Numbered from the stretch's first letter, positions 33,992 through 44,739 are shown. The stretch: DNA of 64,000 bases from Clostridiales bacterium Firm_14 (GCA_001604135.1 LVAT01000020.1:91471-155470); one strand, 5' to 3'. Program-made: numbers and translations. Notes: generated from the sequence alone by a model not told the origin.

Positions 33992-36391
33992 TTACATCTC
34001 CCTTACATACTTGGTCACTCTGTCGTTGATGTACCTGACCGCATCGTCAATAGAGCGGTCGCCGGCATAATAAGGCGCCAGCTCCTCATCAATAAATTGT
34101 ACGATCGTGTAATCCTCGTAATAGTAGGTGGAGATCGATGCCAGGCTTTCAAGGAAGCTTCGAGCCATCTCATCGGTCGCGTATTTGTCGCCGGTAGCCA
34201 TATCCAGGCCCGGAGCAGGAATTATGACACCGGTCTTTATGCTGTTCTCATATACTGCGTATGAATCGTTGTTGCACTTTGTGAGTATCTGAATATTTTT
34301 CTCCATGATCTCCCTATTGGTAACTATATGCCTGAATTCACATTCGGTCGAATCATAGGCCTTGCCTGAGAAGAGATAATTTATAAACTTCCTGCAGCCG
34401 TCCTTCATGTCTGTAGTTGCCGATACCGATATCGTCTCAAGAGCACTAAATCTCGGACCTTTTGCATCCACGGAAGGCGTTCCGATTATCTTATAGTTTC
34501 CTTTGGCTTTGTAGCATGAATGAACATACTTAAGATAGTCATCCATCTTTGCGTAATAACATTTGCCTCTGTATCTTTTCCAGTTGTGAACGTAATCTGC
34601 GGGAATCTCATCTTTATTGTTGTAATTAATGTTGTTTTTCGCATATTCAGCAGCAGCACGGAACTGATCTGTACCGAATTCGATTCTTTGACCTTCAATG
34701 GCACTCTTTGTATCAATGCAGGACAGGATAAAGGAGCGTTTGTTATAGTCCTTTGATTCAGGATAATCATAAGGTGAGAAACCGCTCATTTTATCCTTTA
34801 TCAGCTTATTGAAATCATCGAAAGTGATCCCTACGGCTCCTTCATTTAAAAGCTCCGTATCTGTGACAAGACCTTCTATCTCGATCGTTACCGGGAGGAA
34901 ATACAGCTTACCGTCTAACTTACCTGCCTCAATAATGTTCTTGTACTGCTTATCCATAACTTCCGGATCAAGGAAATCCGTAATGTCCATGAACACATCG
35001 TCTCTCATCGCATAATTCTTCTGGATATCAAGAACAAGATCAGGTGCATCATCGCATTTAAGATCCTGGATCATCTGAAAGACTTCCTGATCATTATTGC
35101 CTTTTACGTCAATACCCATATATGTGAGCACTGTAGTTGCATAGCCGTTCTTATACTTATCCCATAACCTTATGACATATTCATTGTCTGTTCTGTTGAA
35201 TTCACTTATGGTATTCGCCATGTATTCCGAGAAACCGGAGTCAGGAGGCAAACCAAGTTCTATTACCTTTTTGCCGGCATGGGGATTCTTATCAGTCTTT
35301 TTTAAGATCCTGAAATACTCATCATTAAAAAACACTTCACTTCCATATGTTTTAAATTCATTATCGAGAAGAACTGCCCCTGTATTACTGCAGGTCAAGA
35401 TAGCTGTAGAAAGCATGTGTTCTTCATTATCCTGCATAAAATAATAAGGCGTATACCAGTTAGAATCGATCACCGTCTCCGTAGTCATGGTATTAACATC
35501 AGCCTTAAGGATATTTCCGAGAGAATCGATCCTTAACATATCGCCGGTATTCGTCCTCTGGAATTCCCAAAGGTTAACTGAATCCCCGCCTGACGGCTGA
35601 ACAGTCTCCTTATTCTTCAGTTTGCCGTTATTCAGATCGAATTCCATCCTGATGATGTTGCCTTTCTCGTAACCAAACACAAATATAGAACCCTTGGCTT
35701 CATCAATAGAAAAACCATCGAGCAGAATATTGAGCTGTATTGATGATGTGTCGAGTCTGGCAACATAATCAGTTTGCTTATACAATAAGAGTTCTGTAGA
35801 AAACACATAGTCAACAACCTTGGAAAAAGACACTACCAGATAATCGCCTACTTTATACAGCTCATCAGGCGAAGGGGAATGCGCATCTAATGCTATTTCA
35901 CCTTCTTTAGTAACGATCTTCTTAACGTTAGATACTGTTCCGGATTCAACATCAATGTCTACAAACATATCATCAATGATCTTTCCCGGTGGACAATACT
36001 CGACAGCAGCCTTAAGAGTCTTTCCGTCAGGATCGGAATCAAGGTAACGAATATGATGGATGGTGGCATTATCTTCGCAGGTGATTTTCTTACGGCTTAA
36101 GAGATTACCTTCAAGATCATATGTATCAAGAACTGTTCTGGTTGTGCATGCAGTTTTATGAAACAAACTGTACAAGTAAAAGATCTTGTCCTTGCTTGTA
36201 CAGATTTTGGATATATTCTCTTCCTCATCGGCGCGTATATCCTTATCGATCTTGACACTGAATGATTCGTACCACGGATCATCTTCTTTTACTACCTTGG
36301 TGCCCTTTTTCCCGGATGCCGAACACGATGTAAACAACGGCATCAGCATAACGGCAGCAAGTGCAGCAGCTAAAAATTTCACTTTTCCCAT
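33992..36391 (-). CDS. lipoprotein with N-terminal beta-rich domain and C-terminal solute-binding domain, paralogue 2
   Basis: This 799-residue protein is the closest relative of its neighbour at 31524. The signal ends LFTSC (Cys23). The DPWYE motif just after the signal, the YAMRDDVFMDITDFLDPEVM block and the C-terminal YYEDYTIVQFIDEELAPYY block are nearly identical, while the N-terminal beta-rich half has diverged more. That suggests the ligand-binding half is under stronger constraint than the outer domain. AAGGGGGG precedes the ATG. The 80-bp gap to paralogue 1 has no obvious terminator, so co-transcription is likely. Confidence 0.8.
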   Translation of the reverse strand: MGKVKFLAAALAAVMLMPLFTSCSASGKKGTKVVKEDDPWYESFSVKIDKDIRADEEENISKICTSKDKIFYLYSLFHKTACTTRTVLDTYDLEGNLLSRKKITCEDNATIHHIRYLDSDPDGKTLKAAVEYCPPGKIIDDMFVDIDVESGTVSNVKKIVTKEGEIALDAHSPSPDELYKVGDYLVVSFSKVVDYVFSTELLLYKQTDYVARLDTSSIQLNILLDGFSIDEAKGSIFVFGYEKGNIIRMEFDLNNGKLKNKETVQPSGGDSVNLWEFQRTNTGDMLRIDSLGNILKADVNTMTTETVIDSNWYTPYYFMQDNEEHMLSTAILTCSNTGAVLLDNEFKTYGSEVFFNDEYFRILKKTDKNPHAGKKVIELGLPPDSGFSEYMANTISEFNRTDNEYVIRLWDKYKNGYATTVLTYMGIDVKGNNDQEVFQMIQDLKCDDAPDLVLDIQKNYAMRDDVFMDITDFLDPEVMDKQYKNIIEAGKLDGKLYFLPVTIEIEGLVTDTELLNEGAVGITFDDFNKLIKDKMSGFSPYDYPESKDYNKRSFILSCIDTKSAIEGQRIEFGTDQFRAAAEYAKNNINYNNKDEIPADYVHNWKRYRGKCYYAKMDDYLKYVHSCYKAKGNYKIIGTPSVDAKGPRFSALETISVSATTDMKDGCRKFINYLFSGKAYDSTECEFRHIVTNREIMEKNIQILTKCNNDSYAVYENSIKTGVIIPAPGLDMATGDKYATDEMARSFLESLASISTYYYEDYTIVQFIDEELAPYYAGDRSIDDAVRYINDRVTKYVREM

Positions 36392-36465
36392 ACATACCCC
36401 CCTTTTCTTTTATCCCCAAAACATTTTCGAAAACACTAATGCTTACTTCTGTTCCTTACGGGAGA

Positions 36466-38844
36466 CTACATCTCCCTTATATATTTGGTCGCTCTGTCAT
36501 TCAGGATCTTAATAACATCATCCATGGATCTGTCGCCGGCATAGTATGGTGCGATCTCTTCGAAAATGAATCTTGTTATCTCAGTATCCTCATAATAATA
36601 CTTGGAGATCGTGGACATGCTGGTAAGAAAACTTTTCCGCATTGTATCCGTTGAATATTTGGCACCATAAGCCGTTTCCAAGCCGGCTGCAGGTATTACC
36701 GCTCCGCTTTCCACAGAAGCACGGAAACGCTTGAAATCTTCATTATTCAGTTTCTCAAGTGTTTCAATATTTCTGTCCATTATCTCCTTATTGGTCACGA
36801 TATTTATGAATCCGCAGTCATCAGAATCAAAGGCGGTACCCGAGAACAGGTAATTCAAAAACTCTTTGCAGCCGTCTTTCACATCGGTCGATGCCGATAC
36901 AGATATTGTTTCCGTGGCTTTAAATCTCGGCCCGGACGCATCTTCCGACGGTGTTCCGATTATGACATATTCCCCTTTTTGTGATCTGCACAGCTTCACA
37001 AAATCGAGATAACAGGACATCTCACCATAACAGCATTCACTCTTATGTCTGTGCACCCAATCACAATAATATTCAGGAGGAACACTCATCTCATCCTCAT
37101 AAGGAATGTTTTCTTTTGCATAATCTATAACTTTCCGGAACTGTTCCGTTCCGAAATCGATCTTATCGCCCTCGATAGCACTCTTGGTATCCAGACAGGA
37201 CATGATAAAAGTCTGTTTGTTAAAGTTCCACTCATTCGGAAGATCATAAGGAGAATAACCTTTCAGATCATCCTTTATCATCTTTTCGAATTCATCAAAA
37301 GTAAGACCGACCGCTCCGTCCTTTAAAAGTTTTGTGTTTGTAACAAGGCCCTCTATCTCTAATGATACAGGCAGAAAATACAGCTTACCGTTTACTTTCC
37401 CTGCATCAATTATGTTCTCATATTGTTTTGCCATTATCTCAGGTTCAAGGAACCCTGTAAGGTCCATAAAGATCTCATCCCGCATCGCATACGTATTCTG
37501 CACGCCGACCACGATGTCAGGAGCTTCATCACCTTTAAGCGCCTGTATCATCTCATATGCTGATATATCTCCATCTGATGCCTTTGAGAAAGCATCCACC
37601 AGGGAATAATCTGAGATATTCTTATCCCATACTCTTAACAGATATTCTTTATTGGTCCTGTTGAATTCAGTTATGGATCTTAAAAGATAATCTGACACTT
37701 CATAGTTATATGAAGACATCGCTATTTCAATGACCTTCTTGCCGGCATGGGGATTCTTGTCAGCTTTTTTCAAAACCGTAATGTAATCATAAGATGCCGG
37801 ATCATCAAGTCCATAGGTTACGTTCTCAAAATCAAGAATGACCGTTCTTTCTTCGGTACAACTCAGTATTTTTGAGGAAACGTATCTATATCTGCTGATA
37901 AACGGATGGAACAAGGGCGTATGCCATTTACAATCCACAACGGTTTTTGAAGTCATGGAACTTGTATCAAACTCAGTAATATTGCCCAGATCATCGATCT
38001 TGCACATTTTTCCGTTATCTGTTGGAGTATATTCCAATGAGCTTACGGTTTTCTCATCTGAATCCACAATGCTTTTTAAACTCTTTAATCCGCCGGTATT
38101 CAAGTCGAATTCAGCTGTATTGGCTGCACCCATTTCCATGAATAAGATAAATAAAGAATCCCTTGACAAATCCAGGGAAAAACCGCTTGACGTCGCATTG
38201 GGATTTATCGAAGATGTGTCAAGTTTTCCTATTAACTCTGAATTCTTGAACAACAGCATAGAAGTAGCTGATTCCGTCGGTTCTATGGCATCATTGGTCG
38301 TAATAAGAGAATAATCTCCTATTACCTTTACGTCCCACACTTCGTTCATGTAGACATTACCTTTATTCAGCATGTCCTTTATATTCGATATTTCTCCGGT
38401 CTCTGCATCTATATCCGCAAATGCCGCGTAAAATCTCTCTCCGTAGTAATTAAGGAAAAGAGCTGCTTTTAATGTCTTTCCTTCCGGATCAGAACTGATC
38501 GAATAGACAAGCGGGATGAAGAACTCATCAGGACATTTAATTTCCTTCCTGCTAATAAGATTGCCTTCAAAATCATAAGTATCAAGAACAGTCCGTGCAG
38601 AGCCCCACATATCACGGGATAACGGATATATACTGAACACCTTGTCATCACTCGTACAGATCTCGGCTTCTTTTACTTTCTCATACTGACGAATGTCTTT
38701 TTTCATTTCGAACTTTGTAGTCTCATACCACGGATCATCTGCTTTGACTACATTGCTGCTTTTGTTGCCTGACCGGCATGACATAAGCATTGGCATCAGG
38801 ATTACGATAGCCAGAATAAAAGCTGCAGGTTTAACACTTCTCAT
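36466..38844 (-). CDS. lipoprotein with N-terminal beta-rich domain and C-terminal solute-binding domain, paralogue 3
   Basis: This 792-residue member is the most divergent of the four. The lipobox reads LMSC (Cys23). Where the other three have IQKNYAMRD it has VQNTYAMRD, and its C-terminus reads YYEDTEITRFIFEEIAPYYAGD. The solute-binding half still keeps GKLYFLPVSLEIEGLV and the AGKKVIEIAMS opening. AAGGGGGT precedes the ATG. Its divergence suggests a different ligand from paralogues 1, 2 and 4. Confidence 0.8.
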   Translation of the reverse strand: MRSVKPAAFILAIVILMPMLMSCRSGNKSSNVVKADDPWYETTKFEMKKDIRQYEKVKEAEICTSDDKVFSIYPLSRDMWGSARTVLDTYDFEGNLISRKEIKCPDEFFIPLVYSISSDPEGKTLKAALFLNYYGERFYAAFADIDAETGEISNIKDMLNKGNVYMNEVWDVKVIGDYSLITTNDAIEPTESATSMLLFKNSELIGKLDTSSINPNATSSGFSLDLSRDSLFILFMEMGAANTAEFDLNTGGLKSLKSIVDSDEKTVSSLEYTPTDNGKMCKIDDLGNITEFDTSSMTSKTVVDCKWHTPLFHPFISRYRYVSSKILSCTEERTVILDFENVTYGLDDPASYDYITVLKKADKNPHAGKKVIEIAMSSYNYEVSDYLLRSITEFNRTNKEYLLRVWDKNISDYSLVDAFSKASDGDISAYEMIQALKGDEAPDIVVGVQNTYAMRDEIFMDLTGFLEPEIMAKQYENIIDAGKVNGKLYFLPVSLEIEGLVTNTKLLKDGAVGLTFDEFEKMIKDDLKGYSPYDLPNEWNFNKQTFIMSCLDTKSAIEGDKIDFGTEQFRKVIDYAKENIPYEDEMSVPPEYYCDWVHRHKSECCYGEMSCYLDFVKLCRSQKGEYVIIGTPSEDASGPRFKATETISVSASTDVKDGCKEFLNYLFSGTAFDSDDCGFINIVTNKEIMDRNIETLEKLNNEDFKRFRASVESGAVIPAAGLETAYGAKYSTDTMRKSFLTSMSTISKYYYEDTEITRFIFEEIAPYYAGDRSMDDVIKILNDRATKYIREM

Positions 38845-38918
38845 AATTACCCCCTTAAGAATTCTTATTTCCCCAATCAGATCGATAGCAACTTTATATA
38901 AACTTGTTCCCGTTGCGG

Positions 38919-41303
38919 TTACATCTCTTTTACGTATTTGGCTGTTCTATCATTCAGGATCCTGACCGCATCATCAATGGAACGGTCGCCTGCATAGTAT
39001 GGTGCGAGTTCTTCAAAAACAAATTGTACGATCGTATAGTCCTCGTAATAGTAAGTCGAGATCGAAGACAGGCTGTTCTTAAAGCTCTCACGCATGTCAG
39101 CTGTTGCTTCCTTGTAGCCATAAGCCTTGTCTAAACCAGCCGCCGGCATAAACGTTCCGTTCTTAACCTTTTCCTGATAATCATTAAATGCTTCGTTATG
39201 GAGTCTTGCCAGAGTATCAATGTTTTTGTCCATTATCTCCTTGTTGGTTACTATATGCCTGAATGAACAGTCACCGGTATTGAATGCGGTACCTGCAAAA
39301 AGATAATTAATAAACTTCTTACACCCGTCCTTAACATCAGTAGTAGCTGATACTGATATCGTCTCACGCGCTACAAATCTCGGACCGGCTGCGTCTGCTG
39401 AAGGTGTTCCGATAATGCTGTAACGATCTTGGGAATTGTAGCAGTCCTGCACAAAATCCAGGTAATCATTAATCTTCGCGTAATAACATTTACCTCTGTA
39501 TCTGTTCCAATCGTTTAAGTAATCTTCAGGCGTGCTGTCCAGATCATCGTAGTTGAAGTTCTCTTTTGCATATTCGGCTGCGGTACGGAACTGTTCCGTT
39601 CCGAATTCTATCTTGTCCCCTTCGATGGCACTCTTTGTATCTATACATGAGAGGATAAATGCTTTCTTGTTATAGTATGTTGAGTTCGGATAATCATAGG
39701 GCGAGAAGCCTTTCATTTCATCCTTTATCAGCTTGTCGTATTCTTCGAAAGTGATCCCAACGGCACCGTCCCTAACCATGTCTGTTTTTGTGACAAGGCC
39801 TTCGATCTCCAATGTAACCGGAAGGAAGTAGAGTTTGCCGCCAATCCTTCCTGCCTCAATGATATTGCCGAACTGTTTTTCCATGATCCCAGGATCAAGA
39901 AAACCCGTAAGATCCATAAAGACTTCATCACGCATCGCATAGTTTTTCTGTATGCCGATAGCGAGGTCCGGCGCCTGATCGCCTTTAAGATCCTGTATCA
40001 TCTTATAGACCTGCTGTTCATTCTTATCACCGGAAGCAAGCGCAGTTCTTCCCATTACGAATCCGGTCTTATACTTATCCCATACTCTTATGAGATATTC
40101 ATTGTCTGTTTTATTGAATTCAAATATGGCTTTGGCGAGATAATCCGTAACGCCTGAATTCAGAGGCAGTGCGAGTTCAACGATCTTTTTTCCTGCATGA
40201 GGATTCTTATCTGCCTTCTTAAGAACTCTGACATACTCATGATCAATGTATTCGAGACAACCATAAGATATTACCTCGCCGTCCAGAATGACAGCTCTAT
40301 CTTCCGTACAGTTCAGGACCGTGGAAAAAACACTGTATTTTTCATTTTGGATATCATAGAAATACGGTGTATACCAGTTGGTATCGATCACGGTCTTAGG
40401 CGTCATGGTAATATAATCGATCTTCACTATATTGCCGAGAGAATCGATCTTGCACATCTCACCGTTATCAGTCATGGTGTATTCTGCGATGTTAACTGAC
40501 TGGGTATCTATATCATTAAAAGACTTCTGGCTCTTAAGTTTTCCGTTATTAAGATCGAATTCCATGTTGATGTTATCACGCGGTATAAAACCTGACATGT
40601 ACAGGGAATTCTTAGTCTCATCTACAGAAAATCCTTCCAAAGAGTGTATAAGCTTTATTGATGACGTATCAAGTTCGCAGACATACTCAGTATTCTTAAA
40701 CAATATGAACTGATAATCCGTTTCTGCGCCGCTTCCGCAATCGAGCACAGCAAGAGTATATTCACCTATGGTTTCTATTCTTGCAAAAGCGGAACCAGGT
40801 CTTCTGACCTTCTCTGCCTCTTTGTCAAAGACATCCTTTATATTCGAGACCAATCCTGTCTCAGGATCAAGGTCCGCAAATACAGGCCCGTGCTTTCCGG
40901 ATGCATTAATATAGGCAATTAAATGCATGGTCTTTCCATCGCCGTCGAGCCCGAAAGAATAGATAGTCATGATGCAGAATTCATCCAACTCATTACTAGT
41001 AATTTCCTGACGGTTAAGCCGATTACCGTCATAGTCATACGAATCCAGAAAAGTCTTTATTGAAGCCCACCCGTGGTATTTTACATATATGTTGAAAATC
41101 CTGTCATCACTTACACACAGACTGGATGCCTGTATGTCATCGCTTTTCTGAACATTTTTGTCCAGTTCGAACTTGGTGCATTCGTACCATGGATCATCTT
41201 CTTTGACTACGTTGCCTGCACTTGTCCCGGCCTTACAGGACGTAAAAACAGGCAACAGGATAGCAATACACAAAACCAAGGCTAAGAACTTGATCTTCTT
41301 CAT
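38919..41303 (-). CDS. lipoprotein with N-terminal beta-rich domain and C-terminal solute-binding domain, paralogue 4 (first in the run)
   Basis: This 794-residue protein is transcribed first. The signal ends VFTSC (Cys23), followed by DDPWYECTKFEL. The solute-binding half has APDLAIGIQKNYAMRD, MDLTGFLDPGIM and GGKLYFLPVTLEIEGLV, and it ends RILNDRTAKYVKEM. The 167 bp before it (41304-41470) separate it from comFC and should hold the promoter of the run; the stretch is AT-rich but I could not fix a -35/-10 pair. GTGGGG lies before the ATG. Confidence 0.8.
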   Translation of the reverse strand: MKKIKFLALVLCIAILLPVFTSCKAGTSAGNVVKEDDPWYECTKFELDKNVQKSDDIQASSLCVSDDRIFNIYVKYHGWASIKTFLDSYDYDGNRLNRQEITSNELDEFCIMTIYSFGLDGDGKTMHLIAYINASGKHGPVFADLDPETGLVSNIKDVFDKEAEKVRRPGSAFARIETIGEYTLAVLDCGSGAETDYQFILFKNTEYVCELDTSSIKLIHSLEGFSVDETKNSLYMSGFIPRDNINMEFDLNNGKLKSQKSFNDIDTQSVNIAEYTMTDNGEMCKIDSLGNIVKIDYITMTPKTVIDTNWYTPYFYDIQNEKYSVFSTVLNCTEDRAVILDGEVISYGCLEYIDHEYVRVLKKADKNPHAGKKIVELALPLNSGVTDYLAKAIFEFNKTDNEYLIRVWDKYKTGFVMGRTALASGDKNEQQVYKMIQDLKGDQAPDLAIGIQKNYAMRDEVFMDLTGFLDPGIMEKQFGNIIEAGRIGGKLYFLPVTLEIEGLVTKTDMVRDGAVGITFEEYDKLIKDEMKGFSPYDYPNSTYYNKKAFILSCIDTKSAIEGDKIEFGTEQFRTAAEYAKENFNYDDLDSTPEDYLNDWNRYRGKCYYAKINDYLDFVQDCYNSQDRYSIIGTPSADAAGPRFVARETISVSATTDVKDGCKKFINYLFAGTAFNTGDCSFRHIVTNKEIMDKNIDTLARLHNEAFNDYQEKVKNGTFMPAAGLDKAYGYKEATADMRESFKNSLSSISTYYYEDYTIVQFVFEELAPYYAGDRSIDDAVRILNDRTAKYVKEM

Positions 41304-41470
41304 AAATTAAACCCCACTAAATAACTATTATCCCAGTTAAAATCCCGCGAAGGGTCCCCAAAAATACCGTCAAATTTCTTTGAAGGTAATTTCATACTAA
41401 AATACAGATACATCAAATCGGCATCAAAAGTTTTAACAATTTTTCCGCGGTTGATTTTTGTGAACTCCAC

Positions 41471-42271
41471 TTAAAACGGCTCAGCATTCTTGAGCATTCT
41501 GTTCCCTGCAAAAGCAACACATAACACTTTGGCTGCTCCGGCCTTGTAAAGCACCTTTGCCGCCTCGTGAAGCGTGGCACCTGTAGTCGCTACGTCATCC
41601 ACGACTACCACCCGGAGACCCGTCACATCCCAGTTGCTGCTTACCTCGAAAGCACCCCTTACGTTTCCTGCTCTCTTATTGATATCGTTTATATCCGACT
41701 GCCTTCCCGTATCCCTGGTCCTCACAAGGCAGTTTTCTGCCACGGGAATGGAATTTATCTTTGCAACAGGATATGCGATCTCGTAAGCCTGGTTAAAACC
41801 TCTTTCAGCAAGCCTCTCCTCCGACAAAGGAATCGGGACTACCAGATCAGCCCTTATTCCTTCGCGGGCAAGACTCGAACCGAGGACCGTTCCAAACAAT
41901 CTTGCGAGTTCTTTGTTCTTTCCGAATTTGATCGCAGGTATCGCACGCTCAGCTATTCCCTTATACGGGAACGGCATATAGAGCGCGAGCCCCGGGCACG
42001 GGTCATTTTCGACAGGGTTCGAAAGACATAAGAACCACCTTCTGTCCTCATCACTGGTATTGAGCATCGAAAGGCACTTCCCGCAAATGTGCAGTTCCGG
42101 CTTCGTTCCGTAAATGGAGATGTAAAGGTCGTCGTAACTTTCAAACCGGTCTTTTATATCGGCGACACCGCCGCAAACCGGGCATTTGAAAGGAAGGATA
42201 AGATCCACCGCCCTCTTAAATGCTTCTCTTACTTCGATCGGGATAACTGTTTTTGCTACTGATCTCCGCAC
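41471..42271 (-). CDS. comFC: ComFC-like phosphoribosyltransferase
   Basis: The 266-residue protein has an N-terminal zinc-finger-like part (CPVCGG near residue 35 and CGKC further on) and a PRTase domain with LVVPIPLSEERLAERGFNQA and the PRPP loop VVVVDDVATTGAT. This matches ComFC/GntX, needed for DNA uptake in competent bacteria, probably for handling incoming single strands. The start is a GTG overlapping the recD2 stop (TAGTG) with AGGA before it, so it is translationally coupled to recD2. A comEA-like gene lies 22 kb away. Confidence 0.93.
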   Translation of the reverse strand: MRRSVAKTVIPIEVREAFKRAVDLILPFKCPVCGGVADIKDRFESYDDLYISIYGTKPELHICGKCLSMLNTSDEDRRWFLCLSNPVENDPCPGLALYMPFPYKGIAERAIPAIKFGKNKELARLFGTVLGSSLAREGIRADLVVPIPLSEERLAERGFNQAYEIAYPVAKINSIPVAENCLVRTRDTGRQSDINDINKRAGNVRGAFEVSSNWDVTGLRVVVVDDVATTGATLHEAAKVLYKAGAAKVLCVAFAGNRMLKNAEPF

Positions 42272-44619
42272 TATTTATTCCTGCGGAAATCAACGGTCTT
42301 CAAAAGGTCTTTTAAGCACGTCTCTCTGGTATCACCCTTAGGCGCCTTCAAAAACTTCTGAAGTGTTCCTTCAAGCTCAACGATGGTAACGTTCATCTTG
42401 CCCCTCGTTACCGCCGTATAGAGCAGGCTGCGCTTATACAGGAGCATATTCATCTTGCCCAAAGCGATTATTACCCTGTCAAATTCACAGCCCTGTGATT
42501 TATGTACCGTAACGGCATAAGCAAGATCAATGTTCTCCAGGAGCTTTCCCTTATACTCCGCTGACTTGCCTTCATCAAAAGTTATGGTGCAGCTGCCCTT
42601 CACAGGGTCGATGTCACTTACAACTCCGAGTTCGCCGTTGAATATACCCTGTAAAACCTCACCCGTAACAGGATCTATCCATTCGGTCTGATAATCGTTC
42701 TTATTCTGCATGACCTTATCGCCGACATGAAGTGTCAGGCTCTGGCCTCTTTTTATTACTTTCAGTTCATCTTTAACTTCCAATGCCTGGATAAGCTTAT
42801 TGAGCTGTACGGTACCCAAAGCGACATTCTCATTCTTTGTAGGTGTAAGACAGATAAGGTCCTCGTCATTATGCTCGATAATGAGCCTTGCTATCGTCTC
42901 CTGCGCTTCCTCTTCAGTCTTGCAGCTTATGATCTCAAAATCACCACCGTCACTTTCAGGTGCGTTACCTTCAAGTATGCGTTCTGCGTTGGCCGCGATA
43001 GAGCCGTCGTCTGCCTGTCTGTGCAGCGCATCAAGCCTTATCTTAGGGATCGAATTACATGATAAAAGGTCTCTTAATATATCGCCCGAACCTACCGACG
43101 GAAGCTGGTCCGGATCGCCTACAAGGATAATGGAAGTGCCTTTGTCCACGGCATCGAGAAGATGCCTGAAGAGCATCGTATCCACCATCGACATCTCATC
43201 GATGACTATAACCCTGCACACAATAGGATTATCTTTCCCGTGCACGAACAGAAGGCTGTTATACTGCCCTGCCCTGTCATCAGGAAGAAGCTCTTCGTCG
43301 TCAGTATTGATCGTTCTTCTGACACCCAGAAGCCTGTGGATAGTGGAAGCTTCGGTGCCGCTTGCCTCCGACAGTTTTTTCGCTGCCCTGCCTGTAGGCG
43401 CAGCAAAAACACAGCTTATCTTATTCCTTCTGAAGTACTCGCCCAGAACGCCCATTATCGTGGTCTTGCCGGTGCCGGGGCCGCCCGTAATTACGCTTAT
43501 CGGACTGTACATGCAAAGATACAGAGCATCAAGCTGTGACTTGTCGGGAATGATACCGAGATCTGACGCGACTTCCCTGATTATCCTGTCGCTCTCATCT
43601 CTTGCCGGAGGATTGGTCTTAGTCTTGAGCATCTCATTGATGCGTCTCTCGATCGCAAGTTCCGAAGCGAAATAACTCATTGTCGCAAAGCGCGCATCGT
43701 TATCTTCCACGTCGCATACCGCGCACTTGCCGTTATCGTATTTATATACGGCTATCCTCTTGTCTTCTATCGCAAGCAAAGCAGCGTCTCTGAACACGGC
43801 AGAGAACTGTTCTGACGTTATCTTGGATTCACGGAGATTGACGTACTCCAACGCCCTTTTTCTGACGTCCTGAGGCAGGAGCGCCGTGGATTTTGTGTCC
43901 TCGTGAAGATACATGCATGCCTGATATAAAGCTGCTGCGATCCTCTCCTTGGCAGTGATCTCCATACCTTCGCCGAGCGCAATTCGGTCAAGTATCTCAA
44001 AGCCCGCGATACCGTGTCCCATGAGCGCAAACGGCTTCTTCCTAATCTCTTCACAGTCGAGCTTGTCAGTATTCTTCAAAAGCTTTATCTGAGCCTGCGA
44101 AAAGCCCATGAGCTTAGCTTCAAGGCCCTGTGCGAAGAACTCATATTCCTCGGTTATCTTGTCACATATCGCCATAGCTCTGGAAGAGGACAATCCTGTT
44201 ACTGAAGACGAAGCAAGTTCAGGTGTCTCGGTTAAGACCTTCAGGATATCTTTCCCGAATTTTTCAGCCAGCGCTTCGGCAGTGGTCTTGCCCAAACCGC
44301 TTATGTTATCTGCAAGAAATGAAGCAATGAGAAGAGTGTCACCCGCTTCCTCATCGACCTTTATCTTCTTTAAGCTGACCTGAGGTCTGTTGTTCCACTC
44401 GGTAACCTTACCGGAGATTATGTAAGAGCCGCCCTCTACTATATCAACCGTGGATCTGCCTGCCACGGTAAACCTGCCGTCGCAAAGAAATGAGACGAAG
44501 TTGTTGGCCTTCCTCGGACAGAAAACCTTGATGCATGTTACCTTTGCATCTTCGATCTCACTGCCGATATCACCGACCGTCAAAGTGAGTTTCTTATCGT
44601 CCTTAGGTTCTTTCTTCAT
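42271..44619 (-). CDS. recD2: RecD2-type ATP-dependent DNA helicase
   Basis: The 782-residue protein has the RecD2 layout: an N-terminal OB-like part, helix-hairpin-helix repeats (NISGLGKTTAEALAEKFG), the ATPase core with VITGGPGTGKTTIMGVL (Walker A), RVIVIDEMSMVDTML (Walker B), VGDPDQLPSVGSGDIL (motif III), and the C-terminal AYAVTVHKSQGCEFDRVI. It is a 5'-3' helicase of the SF1B group used in repair, distinct from RecBCD RecD. It overlaps comFC by one base, linking helicase and DNA-uptake functions. Confidence 0.95.
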   Translation of the reverse strand: MKKEPKDDKKLTLTVGDIGSEIEDAKVTCIKVFCPRKANNFVSFLCDGRFTVAGRSTVDIVEGGSYIISGKVTEWNNRPQVSLKKIKVDEEAGDTLLIASFLADNISGLGKTTAEALAEKFGKDILKVLTETPELASSSVTGLSSSRAMAICDKITEEYEFFAQGLEAKLMGFSQAQIKLLKNTDKLDCEEIRKKPFALMGHGIAGFEILDRIALGEGMEITAKERIAAALYQACMYLHEDTKSTALLPQDVRKRALEYVNLRESKITSEQFSAVFRDAALLAIEDKRIAVYKYDNGKCAVCDVEDNDARFATMSYFASELAIERRINEMLKTKTNPPARDESDRIIREVASDLGIIPDKSQLDALYLCMYSPISVITGGPGTGKTTIMGVLGEYFRRNKISCVFAAPTGRAAKKLSEASGTEASTIHRLLGVRRTINTDDEELLPDDRAGQYNSLLFVHGKDNPIVCRVIVIDEMSMVDTMLFRHLLDAVDKGTSIILVGDPDQLPSVGSGDILRDLLSCNSIPKIRLDALHRQADDGSIAANAERILEGNAPESDGGDFEIISCKTEEEAQETIARLIIEHNDEDLICLTPTKNENVALGTVQLNKLIQALEVKDELKVIKRGQSLTLHVGDKVMQNKNDYQTEWIDPVTGEVLQGIFNGELGVVSDIDPVKGSCTITFDEGKSAEYKGKLLENIDLAYAVTVHKSQGCEFDRVIIALGKMNMLLYKRSLLYTAVTRGKMNVTIVELEGTLQKFLKAPKGDTRETCLKDLLKTVDFRRNK

Positions 44620-44677
44620 GGCTTGACTCTTCTTACTGTAAACTTTTCCAAAATGCTAACAATAATCCTGATGCAAA

Positions 44678-44714
44678 ACAATAAGCCCGGCCAAAGTTGA
44701 GACTTTGACCGGGC
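44678..44714 (-). terminator. intrinsic terminator of metK
   Basis: GCCCGG and CCGGGC (44685-44714) close a long stem that continues as CAAAGT/ACTTTG, followed on the minus strand by TTATTGTTTT. It lies 26 bp past the metK stop. Confidence 0.9.
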
Positions 44715-44739
44715 ATTTGAGACTGATTATGTCCTCTTA

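Noticed and set aside
42800..43675. 291-codon plus-strand frame
   Set aside because: It is antisense to recD2, which has all its motifs. Long antisense frames here arise from codon bias.
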